Shown: one piece after another, positions 27,101 through 35,054 of the stretch | Position numbering within the stretch: the first letter of the stretch is position 1 | Layout of the letters: each line of letters begins with the position of its first letter | Assembly: GCA_035506135.1 (NCBI GenBank) | Contig: DATJPY010000103.1 | Span: 1 to 64,000 of the forward strand | Reading direction: 5' to 3' | Origin: DATJPY01 sp035506135 | GTDB lineage: Bacteria > Myxococcota_A > UBA9160 > PR03 | DNA: 64,000 nucleotides | Program-made: the position numbers and the translations under genes | The notes under the pieces: generated by a model | The model's input: the letters and a program-made list of their open reading frames with translations, nothing else | Database searches by the model: none | What the model was told of the DNA's origin: nothing

Positions 27101-27376
27101 GGCCTCGGCCCCTCGGGCCTTACCCGAGTCGGTCGTCGAGGGGTCGGAGTTCTCGGTGGAGGGGCTTCGCACGGTGCCCGGCATGTTACGCGGGATGGGT
27201 GGTGCCCGCGGCTTCGTCGCGGTCGGCCAGCCAATCCGGTGTCGGTCTGGAGGGAGCGGGCTCGTCAGGGGGGTGAGTTCGCAGCGCGCGAGATCGATGA
27301 GCGTGTCGATTTCGCCACATCCAGGTTTCTGACTGGATCCAGGCCGTCTCGAGGCACGCGACAAGGAGGGGTACGG

Positions 27377-28852
27377 ATGCGATCGCGGTGGATCGTCGCG
27401 CTTTCGACTCTCGGCATCATCGGATTTGCTCTGTCCGGCCTCGCGCCGTCGGCCCGAGCGGACGACGACGCGACCCAGGCCCAGCTCAAGGCGATGCAGG
27501 ACCGCATGCAGTCGATGGAGGACCAGCTCCAGGCTGCGAACAAGCGGGTGGACGATCAGCAGGATCTGATCCAGCGCTCGGGTCTCTCGGAGACGCGCGG
27601 GTCGAGCTCGGGCCTGCCGGGCTTCCTGGGGTCGATCGACATCGGCGGCTGGGTGTCGGCCAGCTACTTCTACAACGTCAACGACCCGAACGACCACCAG
27701 AACCCGGACGGCGGGCTCAAGAACACCAACATCGGCTTCTCGGGGCAGAACCCGCCGCCGAATAGCTTCGGCACGACTCAGTACAATCCCAATTCGCCGC
27801 AGTTCTACCCGACGACCCCGGACCACAACAGCTTCTCGCTCGATCAGCTCTGGTTCGAGATCGAGCGCAAGGTGAGCGAGGAGAACCGCGCCGGCTTCCG
27901 CGCGGACATCCTGTACGGCACGGCGGCGGGGCTGCTGCCGAACAGCTCGTTCAACGGCAATCGCGCGAGCTTCGACTCGACGTCGTCGTTCTACGTGCAG
28001 CAGGCCTACGTCCAGTACCTCGCACCGATCGGCAGCGGCATCACCGTGAAGGCCGGGAAGTTCGGCGACCTGCTCGGCGTGGAGCGCGCGGGGACGATCT
28101 ACAACTGGAACATCACGCGCGGCACGATCTGGACGCTGTTCGAGCCGATCAACCACGTTGGCGTGTCCGTCGGCGGGCCGGTCGGCGACTCGGGCTTCGA
28201 CTGGACACTGGCCGGCGTCAACGGCTTCAACCCGGACTCGCCCGACATCAACGACGGCAAGTCGGTGACCGGCCACCTCGGCTGGCACAACGATCAGCTC
28301 ACCGTCGCCGTGAACGGCATCTGGGGCCCCGAGAAGTTCGGGAACGACGGGAGCCAGAACGGCGTCGCCAACGGGCTCATCAAGTGGACGCCCAACGACC
28401 GCTTCGGGATGTACCTGAACGGCGACTACGCCTGGGTGCAGGGCAAGTCGCAGGCCGCCTGGGGCCTCTCGCTGGCGGGCCGCTACGGGATCACGGACAC
28501 CACCGGGATCGCGCTGCGCGGCGAGTACGCGCAGGACGTGCGGGGCTTCTTCGGCTTCACCGGCTGCGGCAGCGACTTCGGCAACCCCGCCTTCAGCGGG
28601 CAAGCGAACCTCTGCGGCAACACCGGGATCCAGACCTACGGCATCACGCTGACGGTCGACCATCTGCTGACGGACCAGCTCATGATCCGCGGCGAGGGCC
28701 GCTACGACTGGATCGGGAAGGACAACGGCAAGCAGGACGAGTTCTTCGAGAACAACCGCTACAACCTGGCGGGCAGCAAGAGCATGCCGAACGATCAGCT
28801 CGTGTTCGGCGTCGAGCTCGTCTACAACTTCAACAAGTTCGGTGGCAAGTAG
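27377..28852 (+). CDS. outer-membrane beta-barrel porin, copy 1
   Basis: 491 residues; the ATG at 27377 has AAGGAGGGG upstream. After a signal peptide ending ARA, a short coiled coil (TQAQLKAMQDRMQSMEDQLQ) precedes a barrel rich in alternating strands (SIDIGGWVSASYFYNVND, NRAGFRADILYGTAAGLLP, FGMYLNGDYAWVQG), closing with LVFGVELVYNFNKFGGK. This fits the BBP2/OmpL-like porin group with a periplasmic coiled-coil spacer. A Cys pair in an apparent loop (FTGCGSDFGN, ANLCGN) may form a disulfide. A tandem paralogue follows at 29255. The substrate is unknown. Confidence 0.8.
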   Translation: MRSRWIVALSTLGIIGFALSGLAPSARADDDATQAQLKAMQDRMQSMEDQLQAANKRVDDQQDLIQRSGLSETRGSSSGLPGFLGSIDIGGWVSASYFYNVNDPNDHQNPDGGLKNTNIGFSGQNPPPNSFGTTQYNPNSPQFYPTTPDHNSFSLDQLWFEIERKVSEENRAGFRADILYGTAAGLLPNSSFNGNRASFDSTSSFYVQQAYVQYLAPIGSGITVKAGKFGDLLGVERAGTIYNWNITRGTIWTLFEPINHVGVSVGGPVGDSGFDWTLAGVNGFNPDSPDINDGKSVTGHLGWHNDQLTVAVNGIWGPEKFGNDGSQNGVANGLIKWTPNDRFGMYLNGDYAWVQGKSQAAWGLSLAGRYGITDTTGIALRGEYAQDVRGFFGFTGCGSDFGNPAFSGQANLCGNTGIQTYGITLTVDHLLTDQLMIRGEGRYDWIGKDNGKQDEFFENNRYNLAGSKSMPNDQLVFGVELVYNFNKFGGK

Positions 28853-28912
28853 CATCGGGCGATCCGTCGTGAGCGGATCCACCCGCCTTCCGAACCCGGC
28901 TTCCGGATGGGC

Positions 28913-28947
28913 GCGCGCCCACAAGGGCGCGCCCCCTCTCTCGTTTT
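28913..28947 (+). terminator. intrinsic terminator after porin copy 1
   Basis: GCGCGCCC-ACAA-GGGCGCGC forms an 8-bp GC stem with a 4-base loop, followed by CCCCTCTCTCGTTTT. This separates transcription of the two porin genes. Confidence 0.7.
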
Positions 28948-29081
28948 GTGCGCCAGCACGCGCACAGCCCCTCTCGACCGCGGGCTGCCGCAGCGGTGGG
29001 CAGCCGAGCCTCATGGCACACCGTCGGAGCCGTCTCCGCGGCTCCGCGGCACGCCAGGCGCGGCATGGAAGCCCCAGTCAT

Positions 29082-29097
29082 TGGCATGGCGATTGCT
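29082..29097 (+). promoter_or_regulatory. sigma-54 (-24/-12) promoter for porin copy 2
   Basis: TGGCAT-GGCGA-TTGCT matches the consensus TGGCAY-N5-TTGCW at every defined base. The predicted start is near 29109, giving a leader of about 145 bases to the ATG at 29255. The activator is unknown. Confidence 0.7.
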
Positions 29098-29254
29098 GCC
29101 GATACGCCCGGCGCCGGCTGCCCGGCGGGTCGATTGCAAAAAAGTGTTCGCAAGGGCTCTCCCGAAGCGCCTTGCGCTCCGTTAAGTTACGGGTCCGCGC
29201 GTTGAGGGGACGCGGTTCGAATTTCGCAGGATGATGCGAGAAGGAGGGGTTGAG

Positions 29255-30727
29255 ATGCGTTCTCGGTGGACGGCCACATTGTTGGCCTTCGCCATGTTGG
29301 CCTTCGTTGGGCTCGCGCCGTCGGCCAGGGCGGACGACGACAGCACCCAGGCCCAGCTCAAGACGATGCAGGATCGCATGCAGTCGATGGAGGACCAGCT
29401 CCAGGCTGCGAACAAGCGCGTCGACGAGCAGCAGGATCTGATCCAGCGCTCGGGTCTCTCGGAGACACGCGGGGCGAGCTCGGGTCTGCCCGGCTTCCTC
29501 GGCTCGCTCGACATCAGCGGGTGGGCGGCCGCCAGCTACTTCTACAACGTCAACGACCCGAACGACCACCAGAACCCGGACGGCGGCCTCAAGAACACCA
29601 ACATCGGCTACTCGGGGCAGAACGGCTCGGTGAACGGCGACAACGCGAATGCACCGGGCTTCTATCCGCTGCACCCGGACCAGAACAGCTTCTCGCTCGA
29701 CCAGCTCTGGTTCGGGATCGAGCGGAAGATCAGCGAGGAGAACCGCGCTGGCTTCCGCGCCGACATCCTGTACGGCACGACGGCGGGGCTGCTGCCGAAC
29801 AGCTCGTTCAACGGCAACCGCGCGAGCTTCGACTCGACGTCGTCGTTCTACGTGCAGCAGGCCTACATCCAGTACCTCGCGCCGATCGGCAGCGGCATCA
29901 CCGTGAAGGCCGGCAAGTTCGAGACGCTGCTGGGCGTGGAGACGGCCGAGACGATCTACAACTGGAACATCACGCGCGGCACGATCTGGACGCTGTTCGA
30001 GCCGATCAACCACGTCGGCGTGTCGATCGGCGGACCGATCGGCGACTCCGGCTTCGACTGGACACTCGCGGGTGTCAACGGCTTCGCTCCGGACTCGCCC
30101 GACATCAACGACGGCAAGTCGGTGATGGGCCACCTGGGCTGGAGCAACAAGATGTTCACGGTTGCGCTGAACGGCATCTGGGGCCCCGAGAAGTTCGCCA
30201 ACGACGGGAGCCAGAACGGCGTTGCCAACGCCTACATCAAGTGGAACCCGACCGACCGCTTCGGGATGTACCTGAACGGCGACTACGCCTGGCAGCAGGG
30301 CACGTCGGCAGCCGCGTGGGGCCTCTCGCTGGCGGGCCGCTATGGGATCACGGACAAGACCGGGGTCGCACTGCGGGCCGAGTACGCGCAGGACGTGAGG
30401 GGCTTCTTCGGCTTCACGGGCTGCGGCAGCAGCTTCGGCAATCCCGCGGATCCCGCCAACCCCAACTTCACAGGCGGTCCGAACGCCTGCGGCGCAACGG
30501 GGATCCAGACCTACGGCATCACGCTCACGGTCGACCATCAGCTCACCGACCAGCTGATGATCCGCGGCGAGGGTCGCTACGACTGGATCGGGAAGGACAA
30601 CGGCAAGCAGGACGAGTTCTTCCAGAACAACCGCTACGACCTGGCGGGCAGCAAGAGCATGCCGAACAACCAGCTCGTGTTCGGCGTCGAGCTCGTCTAC
30701 AACTTCAACAAGTTCGGGGCCCAGTAG
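29255..30727 (+). CDS. outer-membrane beta-barrel porin, copy 2
   Basis: 490 residues from the ATG at 29255 (AAGGAGGGG upstream; an in-frame ATG at 29231 lies before the SD). It is very similar to copy 1 throughout: signal peptide, coiled coil (MQSMEDQLQAANKRVDEQQ), barrel and terminal YNFNKFGAQ. Most differences are in predicted loops, notably the segment after GYSGQNGS and the loop FGNPADPANPNFTGGPNACG, which is longer than in copy 1. It has its own promoter and terminator, so the two porins can be expressed separately. Confidence 0.8.
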   Translation: MRSRWTATLLAFAMLAFVGLAPSARADDDSTQAQLKTMQDRMQSMEDQLQAANKRVDEQQDLIQRSGLSETRGASSGLPGFLGSLDISGWAAASYFYNVNDPNDHQNPDGGLKNTNIGYSGQNGSVNGDNANAPGFYPLHPDQNSFSLDQLWFGIERKISEENRAGFRADILYGTTAGLLPNSSFNGNRASFDSTSSFYVQQAYIQYLAPIGSGITVKAGKFETLLGVETAETIYNWNITRGTIWTLFEPINHVGVSIGGPIGDSGFDWTLAGVNGFAPDSPDINDGKSVMGHLGWSNKMFTVALNGIWGPEKFANDGSQNGVANAYIKWNPTDRFGMYLNGDYAWQQGTSAAAWGLSLAGRYGITDKTGVALRAEYAQDVRGFFGFTGCGSSFGNPADPANPNFTGGPNACGATGIQTYGITLTVDHQLTDQLMIRGEGRYDWIGKDNGKQDEFFQNNRYDLAGSKSMPNNQLVFGVELVYNFNKFGAQ

Positions 30728-30757
30728 AGCGCTTCTGGGACCCGGTTCGAGCGCCTG

Positions 30758-30795
30758 GGGGCGCGGTCCGCGAGGACCGCGCCCCTTCGCATTTC
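30758..30795 (+). terminator. strong intrinsic terminator after porin copy 2
   Basis: GGGGCGCGGTCC and GGACCGCGCCCC form a perfect 12-bp stem closed by a GCGA (GNRA) tetraloop and followed by TTCGCATTT. Confidence 0.85.
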
Positions 30796-30826
30796 GGGGC
30801 GCCGCTGCCGCGACCCTGGGCAGGGC

Positions 30827-30843
30827 TGCACAACATTGTCGCA
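30827..30843. promoter_or_regulatory. possible NtrC-type enhancer site upstream of glnB
   Basis: TGCACAACATTGTCGCA partly matches the NtrC pattern TGCACY-N5-RGTGCA (left half good, right half GTCGCA). It lies about 75 bases before the sigma-54 promoter, a suitable enhancer distance. Confidence 0.35.
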
Positions 30844-30902
30844 AACAGCCCCTGTCTGCAGCCGTCGGCGGGCGCCTCCCGCGCCCTGAGCCGCGCCAAC
30901 CC

Positions 30903-30918
30903 TGGCACGCCCCTTGCT
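30903..30918 (+). promoter_or_regulatory. consensus sigma-54 promoter of glnB-glnA
   Basis: TGGCAC-GCCCC-TTGCT is a full match to TGGCAC-N5-TTGCW. Transcription should start near 30929, about 165 bases before the glnB ATG. Sigma-54 and NtrC control of glnBA is well established in proteobacteria. Confidence 0.85.
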
Positions 30919-31094
30919 CCGCCCGCTGTGGGACCACCGGCGGTGTGCCGGGCCTCGCACGCCGCGAGGACGTGATACCGTTGGCCCGGCCGCAGCCCAC
31001 CCCGGTGTCGGGGTGGTGCCGAGAGACATCGCGTTCCCCCGAGCCGAGGACCGCGCCGCGCTAGCCGCGGGGGGGTCCCTGAGAGAGGACGGCC

Positions 31095-31433
31095 ATGCGC
31101 AAGGTCGAAGCGATCATCAAGCCCTTCAAGCTCGACGAGGTGAAGGAGGCGCTGCAGGCGGTGGGCGTGCAGGGCATGACGGTGTCGGAGGTCAAGGGCT
31201 TCGGCCGCCAGAAGGGCCACACCGAGCTCTACCGCGGCGCCGAGTACGTCGTCGACTTCCTGCCGAAGATCAAGCTCGAGATCGCCTGCAGCGACGACAT
31301 GGTCGACAAGATCGTGCAGGCGATCGTGCAGGCGGCCAACACCGGGCGCATCGGCGATGGCAAGATCTTCGTCTACGCGCTGCAGGACGTGATCCGCATC
31401 CGGACCGGCGAGAGCGGTCCCGAGGCGGTCTGA
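31095..31433 (+). CDS. glnB: PII nitrogen regulatory protein
   Basis: 112 residues, the family length. KVEAIIKPFKLDEVKEAL opens the ferredoxin-like fold; the T-loop contains Tyr 51 (HTELYRGAEYVVDFLPK), the usual uridylylation site; the C-terminal signature is NTGRIGDGKIFV. PII senses 2-oxoglutarate and ATP/ADP, and controls glutamine synthetase adenylylation and NtrB/NtrC signalling. It lies 62 bases before glnA, behind a sigma-54 promoter, so both respond to nitrogen limitation. Confidence 0.97.
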   Translation: MRKVEAIIKPFKLDEVKEALQAVGVQGMTVSEVKGFGRQKGHTELYRGAEYVVDFLPKIKLEIACSDDMVDKIVQAIVQAANTGRIGDGKIFVYALQDVIRIRTGESGPEAV

Positions 31434-31495
31434 CCCGCGTTTCCCGAGAACCCCCAACCGCGGCCCGAGGCCCGAGGAAAGGAAAGACGTCCGCA

Positions 31496-32920
31496 ATGTC
31501 CCTGAAGAACGGCAAGGAAGTCCTCGACTTCGCCAAGAAGAACAACGTCGTGATGGTCGACTGCCGCATCATCGACCTCCCTGGTCTCTGGCAGCACTGC
31601 TCGCATCCGATCGGCACGCTCCAGGAGTCGACCTTCCAGGACGGCTACGGCTTCGACGGCTCGTCGATCCGCGGCTGGAAGGCGATCAACGAGAGCGACA
31701 TGCTGATGATCCCGGACCCCACGAGCGCCTTCATCGATCCGTTCCTGGCGCATCCGACGCTGGTCCTGATCTGCGACGTGGTCGACACGCTCACGCGGCA
31801 GCCCTACGACCGCGACCCGCGCAACGTGGCGAAGAGAGCCGAGCTCTACCTGAAGCAGAGCGGCATCGGCGACACCGCGTACTTCGGTCCGGAGGCCGAG
31901 TTCTTCGTGTTCAACAGCGTGCGCTTCGGCTCGGGGCCGAACGCTGGCTTCTACCGGATCGACTCGAACGAGGCGATCTGGAACACGGACCGCGAGGAGG
32001 ATGGAGCCAACCTCGGCTACAAGATCCGCCACAAGGAGGGCTACTTCCCGGTTCCCCCGCACGACACGCAGCAGGATATCCGGACCGAGATGTGCCTCGA
32101 GATGCAGAAGATGGGGATCGAGATCGAGACCCAGCACCACGAGGTGGCGACCGGCGGCCAGGCCGAGATCGACATGGTCTTCGACACGCTGGTGTCGATG
32201 GCGGACAAGCTGCTGAAGTACAAGTACGTGGTCAAGAACGTGGCGCACCGCCACGGCATGACCGCGACCTTCATGCCCAAGCCCCTGTTCAAGGACAACG
32301 GCTCGGGCATGCACACGCACCAGTCGATCTGGAAGGACGGCAAGCCGCTCTTCGCGGGGAGCGGCTACGCCGGGCTCTCCGACCTGGCGCTCTGGTACAT
32401 CGGCGGGGTGCTCAAGCACTCGCGCGCGATCGCGGCCTTCAGCAACCCGACGACCAACTCGTACAAGCGGCTGGTTCCGGGCTACGAGGCCCCGGTGAAC
32501 CTGGCGTACTCGTCGCGCAACCGATCGGCGGCGTGCCGGCTGCCCACCTACTCGCAGAGCCCCAAGGCGAAGCGCGTGGAGGTCCGGTACCCGGACCCGG
32601 CCTGCAATCCGTACCTCGCGTTCGCGGCGATGCTGATGGCCGGGATCGACGGCGTGCTCAACAAGATCCACCCCGGCGAGCCGCTCGACAAGAACATCTA
32701 CGCCCTCTCGGCGGAGGAGGCAAAGGGTGTTCCCACCATGCCGGGCAGTCTCGAGGAGGCGATCCGCGAGCTCGAGGCCGATCACGACTTCCTGCTCCAG
32801 GGAGGGGTGTTCACCGAGGACCTGCTGGACACCTGGGTCTCCTACAAGCGGGAGAACGACATCGATCCGGTCCGGCTCCGCCCGCATCCGCACGAGTTCG
32901 AGCTGTACTTCGACGTCTGA
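31496..32920 (+). CDS. glnA: glutamine synthetase, type I
   Basis: 474 residues, standard for GSI-beta. Landmarks are FDGSSIRGW, GPEAEFFVF (metal Glu), NGSGMHTHQS, SRNRSAACRLP and KRVEVRYPDP. Tyr 402 in DKNIYALSAEE aligns with the adenylylated tyrosine of enteric GlnA, so control by GlnE-type adenylylation is likely. It makes glutamine from glutamate, ammonia and ATP as a cytosolic dodecamer. It is co-transcribed with glnB and followed by a good terminator. Confidence 0.97.
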   Translation: MSLKNGKEVLDFAKKNNVVMVDCRIIDLPGLWQHCSHPIGTLQESTFQDGYGFDGSSIRGWKAINESDMLMIPDPTSAFIDPFLAHPTLVLICDVVDTLTRQPYDRDPRNVAKRAELYLKQSGIGDTAYFGPEAEFFVFNSVRFGSGPNAGFYRIDSNEAIWNTDREEDGANLGYKIRHKEGYFPVPPHDTQQDIRTEMCLEMQKMGIEIETQHHEVATGGQAEIDMVFDTLVSMADKLLKYKYVVKNVAHRHGMTATFMPKPLFKDNGSGMHTHQSIWKDGKPLFAGSGYAGLSDLALWYIGGVLKHSRAIAAFSNPTTNSYKRLVPGYEAPVNLAYSSRNRSAACRLPTYSQSPKAKRVEVRYPDPACNPYLAFAAMLMAGIDGVLNKIHPGEPLDKNIYALSAEEAKGVPTMPGSLEEAIRELEADHDFLLQGGVFTEDLLDTWVSYKRENDIDPVRLRPHPHEFELYFDV

Positions 32921-32945
32921 GCCGGACGTCCCAGCACCCCGAGCA

Positions 32946-32985
32946 GCCCCGTCGGTCCGTGCGACCGGCGGGGCCCTCTCGCTTC
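32946..32985 (+). terminator. intrinsic terminator after glnA
   Basis: GCCCCGTCGGTC-CGTGC-GACCGGCGGGGC forms a 12-bp stem with one G-U pair and a 5-base loop, followed by a pyrimidine-rich run (CCTCTCGCTTCC). Confidence 0.75.
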
Positions 32986-33077
32986 CAGCCTGCCCAGCCC
33001 CTGAGCACGCGCGCCCACCGGCAGCCCAGCGGCGGCGCGATCGGCCTCGTCTCGCATTGCGTCGGAGCGCCTCGCCT

Positions 33078-33093
33078 CGGCACGTCGATTGCT
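33078..33093 (+). promoter_or_regulatory. sigma-54 (-24/-12) promoter of the wax ester synthase gene
   Basis: CGGCAC-GTCGA-TTGCT differs from TGGCAC-N5-TTGCW only at the first base and keeps GG-N10-GC. The predicted start near 33105 gives a ~29-base leader holding the GGAGGAGG Shine-Dalgarno sequence of the gene at 33134. Confidence 0.65.
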
Positions 33094-33133
33094 CCTGCAT
33101 TCCAGGTCGTCCCCGGATCCGCGCGGAGGAGGT

Positions 33134-34528
33134 ATGGCGCGCACCCAGGTCGCGGCCCCGGCGCGGCGCATGTCGTCGCGCGACGCGGGCTTCCTATATC
33201 TCGAGCGTCCCAACGCGCTGCTCCACATCGGCTGCGTCGCGGTGGTCGACGGGTGCCTGCCTCGCGACGAGCTCGTCGCCCGGGTCGAGCGCCGCCTTCC
33301 CCGCATGCGCCGCTACGCGCAGCGCGTGACGCCCGTGCCGCTCTCGCTGGACCACCCGACCTGGGAGGACGATCCCTCGTTCGACGTCCGGCGCCACGTG
33401 CACCGGTGGGCGCTTCCCGAGCCCGGCGGCGAGGCGGAGCTCGCCGAGATGGTCGCCTCCCTCCTGGCGCAGCCGCTCGACCGCGCGCGCCCGCTCTGGG
33501 AGATGCACGTGATCGAGGGGCTCGACGGCGGCCGCTCGGCGATCTTCCAGAAGGTGCATCACTGCATGGTCGACGGGCTGGCGGGAGCCCAGCTCCTCGA
33601 GACCCTGCTCGACCCCACACAAGAGACCCACGACGAGCCTGCGCGACCGATGGCGCTGGCGCCGCTTCCCCCCGTCGCGGAGCGCGCAGGCCGAGCGATC
33701 GCGGACGGCGTGCTCGGACAGCTCCGGCTGCTCGGCGGTGCGCTCGAGGCGGTCCGCGGGCCGGCGGCTGCGCGCCGCGTGGCGAGCCGACTGCGCGACG
33801 CGGCGTGGTCCGCCTTCCAGCTCGCGGCACGCGGGATCCCGGTGATGCCCTGGAACGAGCGCATCGGATCGGCGCGGCGGGTCTCCTTCACGCGGCTCCC
33901 GATGCGCGGGGTCCGCCGCATCCGTGCCGCGTGCGGCGGCACGGTGAACGACGTCGTGCTCTCGGTGCTCGCCGGCGGGCTGCACCACTATCTGGTCGCG
34001 AACGGGTTTCCGACGCGTGGCCTCGAGCTCGTCGCGCTGGTTCCGGTGAGCCTGCGCGACGCGCGCTCGGCCGCCGCGCTCGGCAACCGCATCTCGGGGA
34101 TGCTGGTGCCCCTCTGCGTCGACGTACTCGAGGAGCGGCCGCGCCTCGCCGCGACCCGAGCCATCACGGAGCGGCTCAAGACGAGCGCGGCCTGGACGGG
34201 GCTGGACGCGCTGCTCGGGGCGCTCGACGGCCTTCCGGCTCCGCTCGTCGCGTGGGCCGGCGCCGGGCTCCGGCCCGGCCGCCTGGCTAACCTCGTCGCG
34301 ACGAACGTGCCCGGTCCGCGCGAGACGCGCTGGCTCGCCGGCCGGCGGGTGGAGGCACTGTATCCGATCGTGCCGATCATCGACGGGATCGGGCTCGGGG
34401 TGGCGGTGTTCTCGTACGACGAGGCGCTGCACGTCGGGCTCAACGCGGACGCCGTCCTGCTCCCGGACCTCGACAAGCTTCGACACGGGATCGAGACGGC
34501 CTTCGAGCGGCTCGTGCGGGGCGTGTGA
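33134..34528 (+). CDS. wax ester synthase/diacylglycerol acyltransferase (WS/DGAT)
   Basis: 464 residues; the ATG at 33134 has GGAGGAGG upstream, unlike the in-frame ATG at 33089. HHCMVDG at 142-148 is the HHxxxDG acyltransferase motif; LDRARPLWEMHVIEG before it and GGTVNDVVLSVLAGGLHHYL and ATNVPGP after it are the other family blocks. These enzymes esterify fatty acyl-CoA with fatty alcohols or diacylglycerol to make storage wax esters and triacylglycerol at the inner membrane. The predicted sigma-54 promoter and position after glnA suggest induction under nitrogen limitation. It overlaps the CBS gene by one base. Confidence 0.92.
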   Translation: MARTQVAAPARRMSSRDAGFLYLERPNALLHIGCVAVVDGCLPRDELVARVERRLPRMRRYAQRVTPVPLSLDHPTWEDDPSFDVRRHVHRWALPEPGGEAELAEMVASLLAQPLDRARPLWEMHVIEGLDGGRSAIFQKVHHCMVDGLAGAQLLETLLDPTQETHDEPARPMALAPLPPVAERAGRAIADGVLGQLRLLGGALEAVRGPAAARRVASRLRDAAWSAFQLAARGIPVMPWNERIGSARRVSFTRLPMRGVRRIRAACGGTVNDVVLSVLAGGLHHYLVANGFPTRGLELVALVPVSLRDARSAAALGNRISGMLVPLCVDVLEERPRLAATRAITERLKTSAAWTGLDALLGALDGLPAPLVAWAGAGLRPGRLANLVATNVPGPRETRWLAGRRVEALYPIVPIIDGIGLGVAVFSYDEALHVGLNADAVLLPDLDKLRHGIETAFERLVRGV

Positions 34529-34986
34529 TGGTGCCGCGACGGCGTGTCGGAGAGCTCATGAATCCGGACGTGGTCTCGCTGCGGCCCGACATGACGGTGC
34601 CGGAGGCCCAGGATCTGCTCGCGCGACGCTCGGTGTCGGGCGCACCCGTCGTCGATGCGCGCGGGCGCGTGCTCGGCGTCGTGTCGCAGAACGACCTGGT
34701 GCGCAGCACCGCGCACCCGGACACTGCCGCCAAGTCCGGTCAGTTCTTCACGAGCGTCGAGGAGTACGAGGAGCTCGGGCTGACCCGCGTGGCGCCGTCG
34801 TCGCAGCGTGTGGCCGACGTGATGAGCCGGCGTGTCTACCACGTGGGTCGCGACGCCAGCGCGGCCGTGGCGGCGAACATCATGCGCGAGCGCCACATCC
34901 ATCGCTTGCTGGTCCTGGACAAGGGCGTCCTGGTCGGCGTGGTGACCTCGCTCGACCTGCTCCGGGTGGTCGAGGAGGTCTGCTAG
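34528..34986 (+). CDS. two-CBS-domain protein
   Basis: 152 residues from the ATG overlapping the previous TGA (a GTG at 34525 is also in frame). Two CBS repeats are visible: VGELMNPDVVSLRPDMTVPE...GRVLGVVSQNDLVR and VADVMSRRVYHVGRDASAAV...GVLVGVVTSLDLLRVV. No effector domain is fused. CBS pairs bind adenosine ligands and sense energy state. Coupling to the WS/DGAT gene hints at energy-dependent control of storage lipid, which is an inference. Confidence 0.85.
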   Translation: MVPRRRVGELMNPDVVSLRPDMTVPEAQDLLARRSVSGAPVVDARGRVLGVVSQNDLVRSTAHPDTAAKSGQFFTSVEEYEELGLTRVAPSSQRVADVMSRRVYHVGRDASAAVAANIMRERHIHRLLVLDKGVLVGVVTSLDLLRVVEEVC

Positions 34987-35011
34987 GAGGCCGACTCGAG
35001 AGTTGGCCTCC
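34986..35011. terminator. bidirectional hairpin between convergent genes
   Basis: GGAGGCCGACT-CGAG-AGTTGGCCTCC pairs over 11 bp with one G-T wobble and overlaps the last base of the CBS stop. It separates the CBS gene from convergent dapB; no long U-tract is present. Confidence 0.6.
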
Positions 35012-35012
35012 G

Positions 35013-35050
35013 CGCAGCGAAGGCGAAGTCTTCGGAGCCGAGCGAAGTCA
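35013..35050 (+). repeat. dispersed GC-rich repeat, copy 1
   Basis: CGCAGCGAAGGCGAAG ... GCCGAGCGAAGTCA shares the frame CGCAGCGA-n-GCGAnG ... CGAGCGAAGTnA with copies at 42631-42660 and, on the minus strand, 55526-55557. Here it is intergenic, just before the dapB stop. Confidence 0.5.
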
Positions 35051-35054
35051 GCAG

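Larger units (their letters stand above)
26955..27376. other. 422-base gene-free region before the first porin
   Basis: No coding potential that I trust. It holds a weak -24/-12-like match (26975-26990), the duplicated word AGCTAAGCT near 27002, an AT-rich spot (agaatatgcgtaaagtg, about 27030) and a 16-base tandem repeat (27069-27100). Together these suggest a long untranslated leader or several regulatory sites for the porin gene. Confidence 0.5.
28853..29254. other. 402-base gene-free region between the two porins
   Basis: It begins with a terminator-like hairpin (28913-28947), continues with a near-consensus sigma-54 promoter (29082-29097) and a second weaker GG-N10-GC match (CGGCGG-GTCGA-TTGCA, 29123-29138), and ends in the SD of the second porin. 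I see no gene in it. Confidence 0.6.
30728..31094. other. 367-base gene-free region before glnB
   Basis: It carries a strong terminator for the porin (30758-30795), an NtrC-like half-dyad (30827-30843) and a consensus sigma-54 promoter (30903-30918). The rest to the glnB SD (GAGAGGA) is an untranslated leader of about 165 bases with no gene. Confidence 0.7.
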
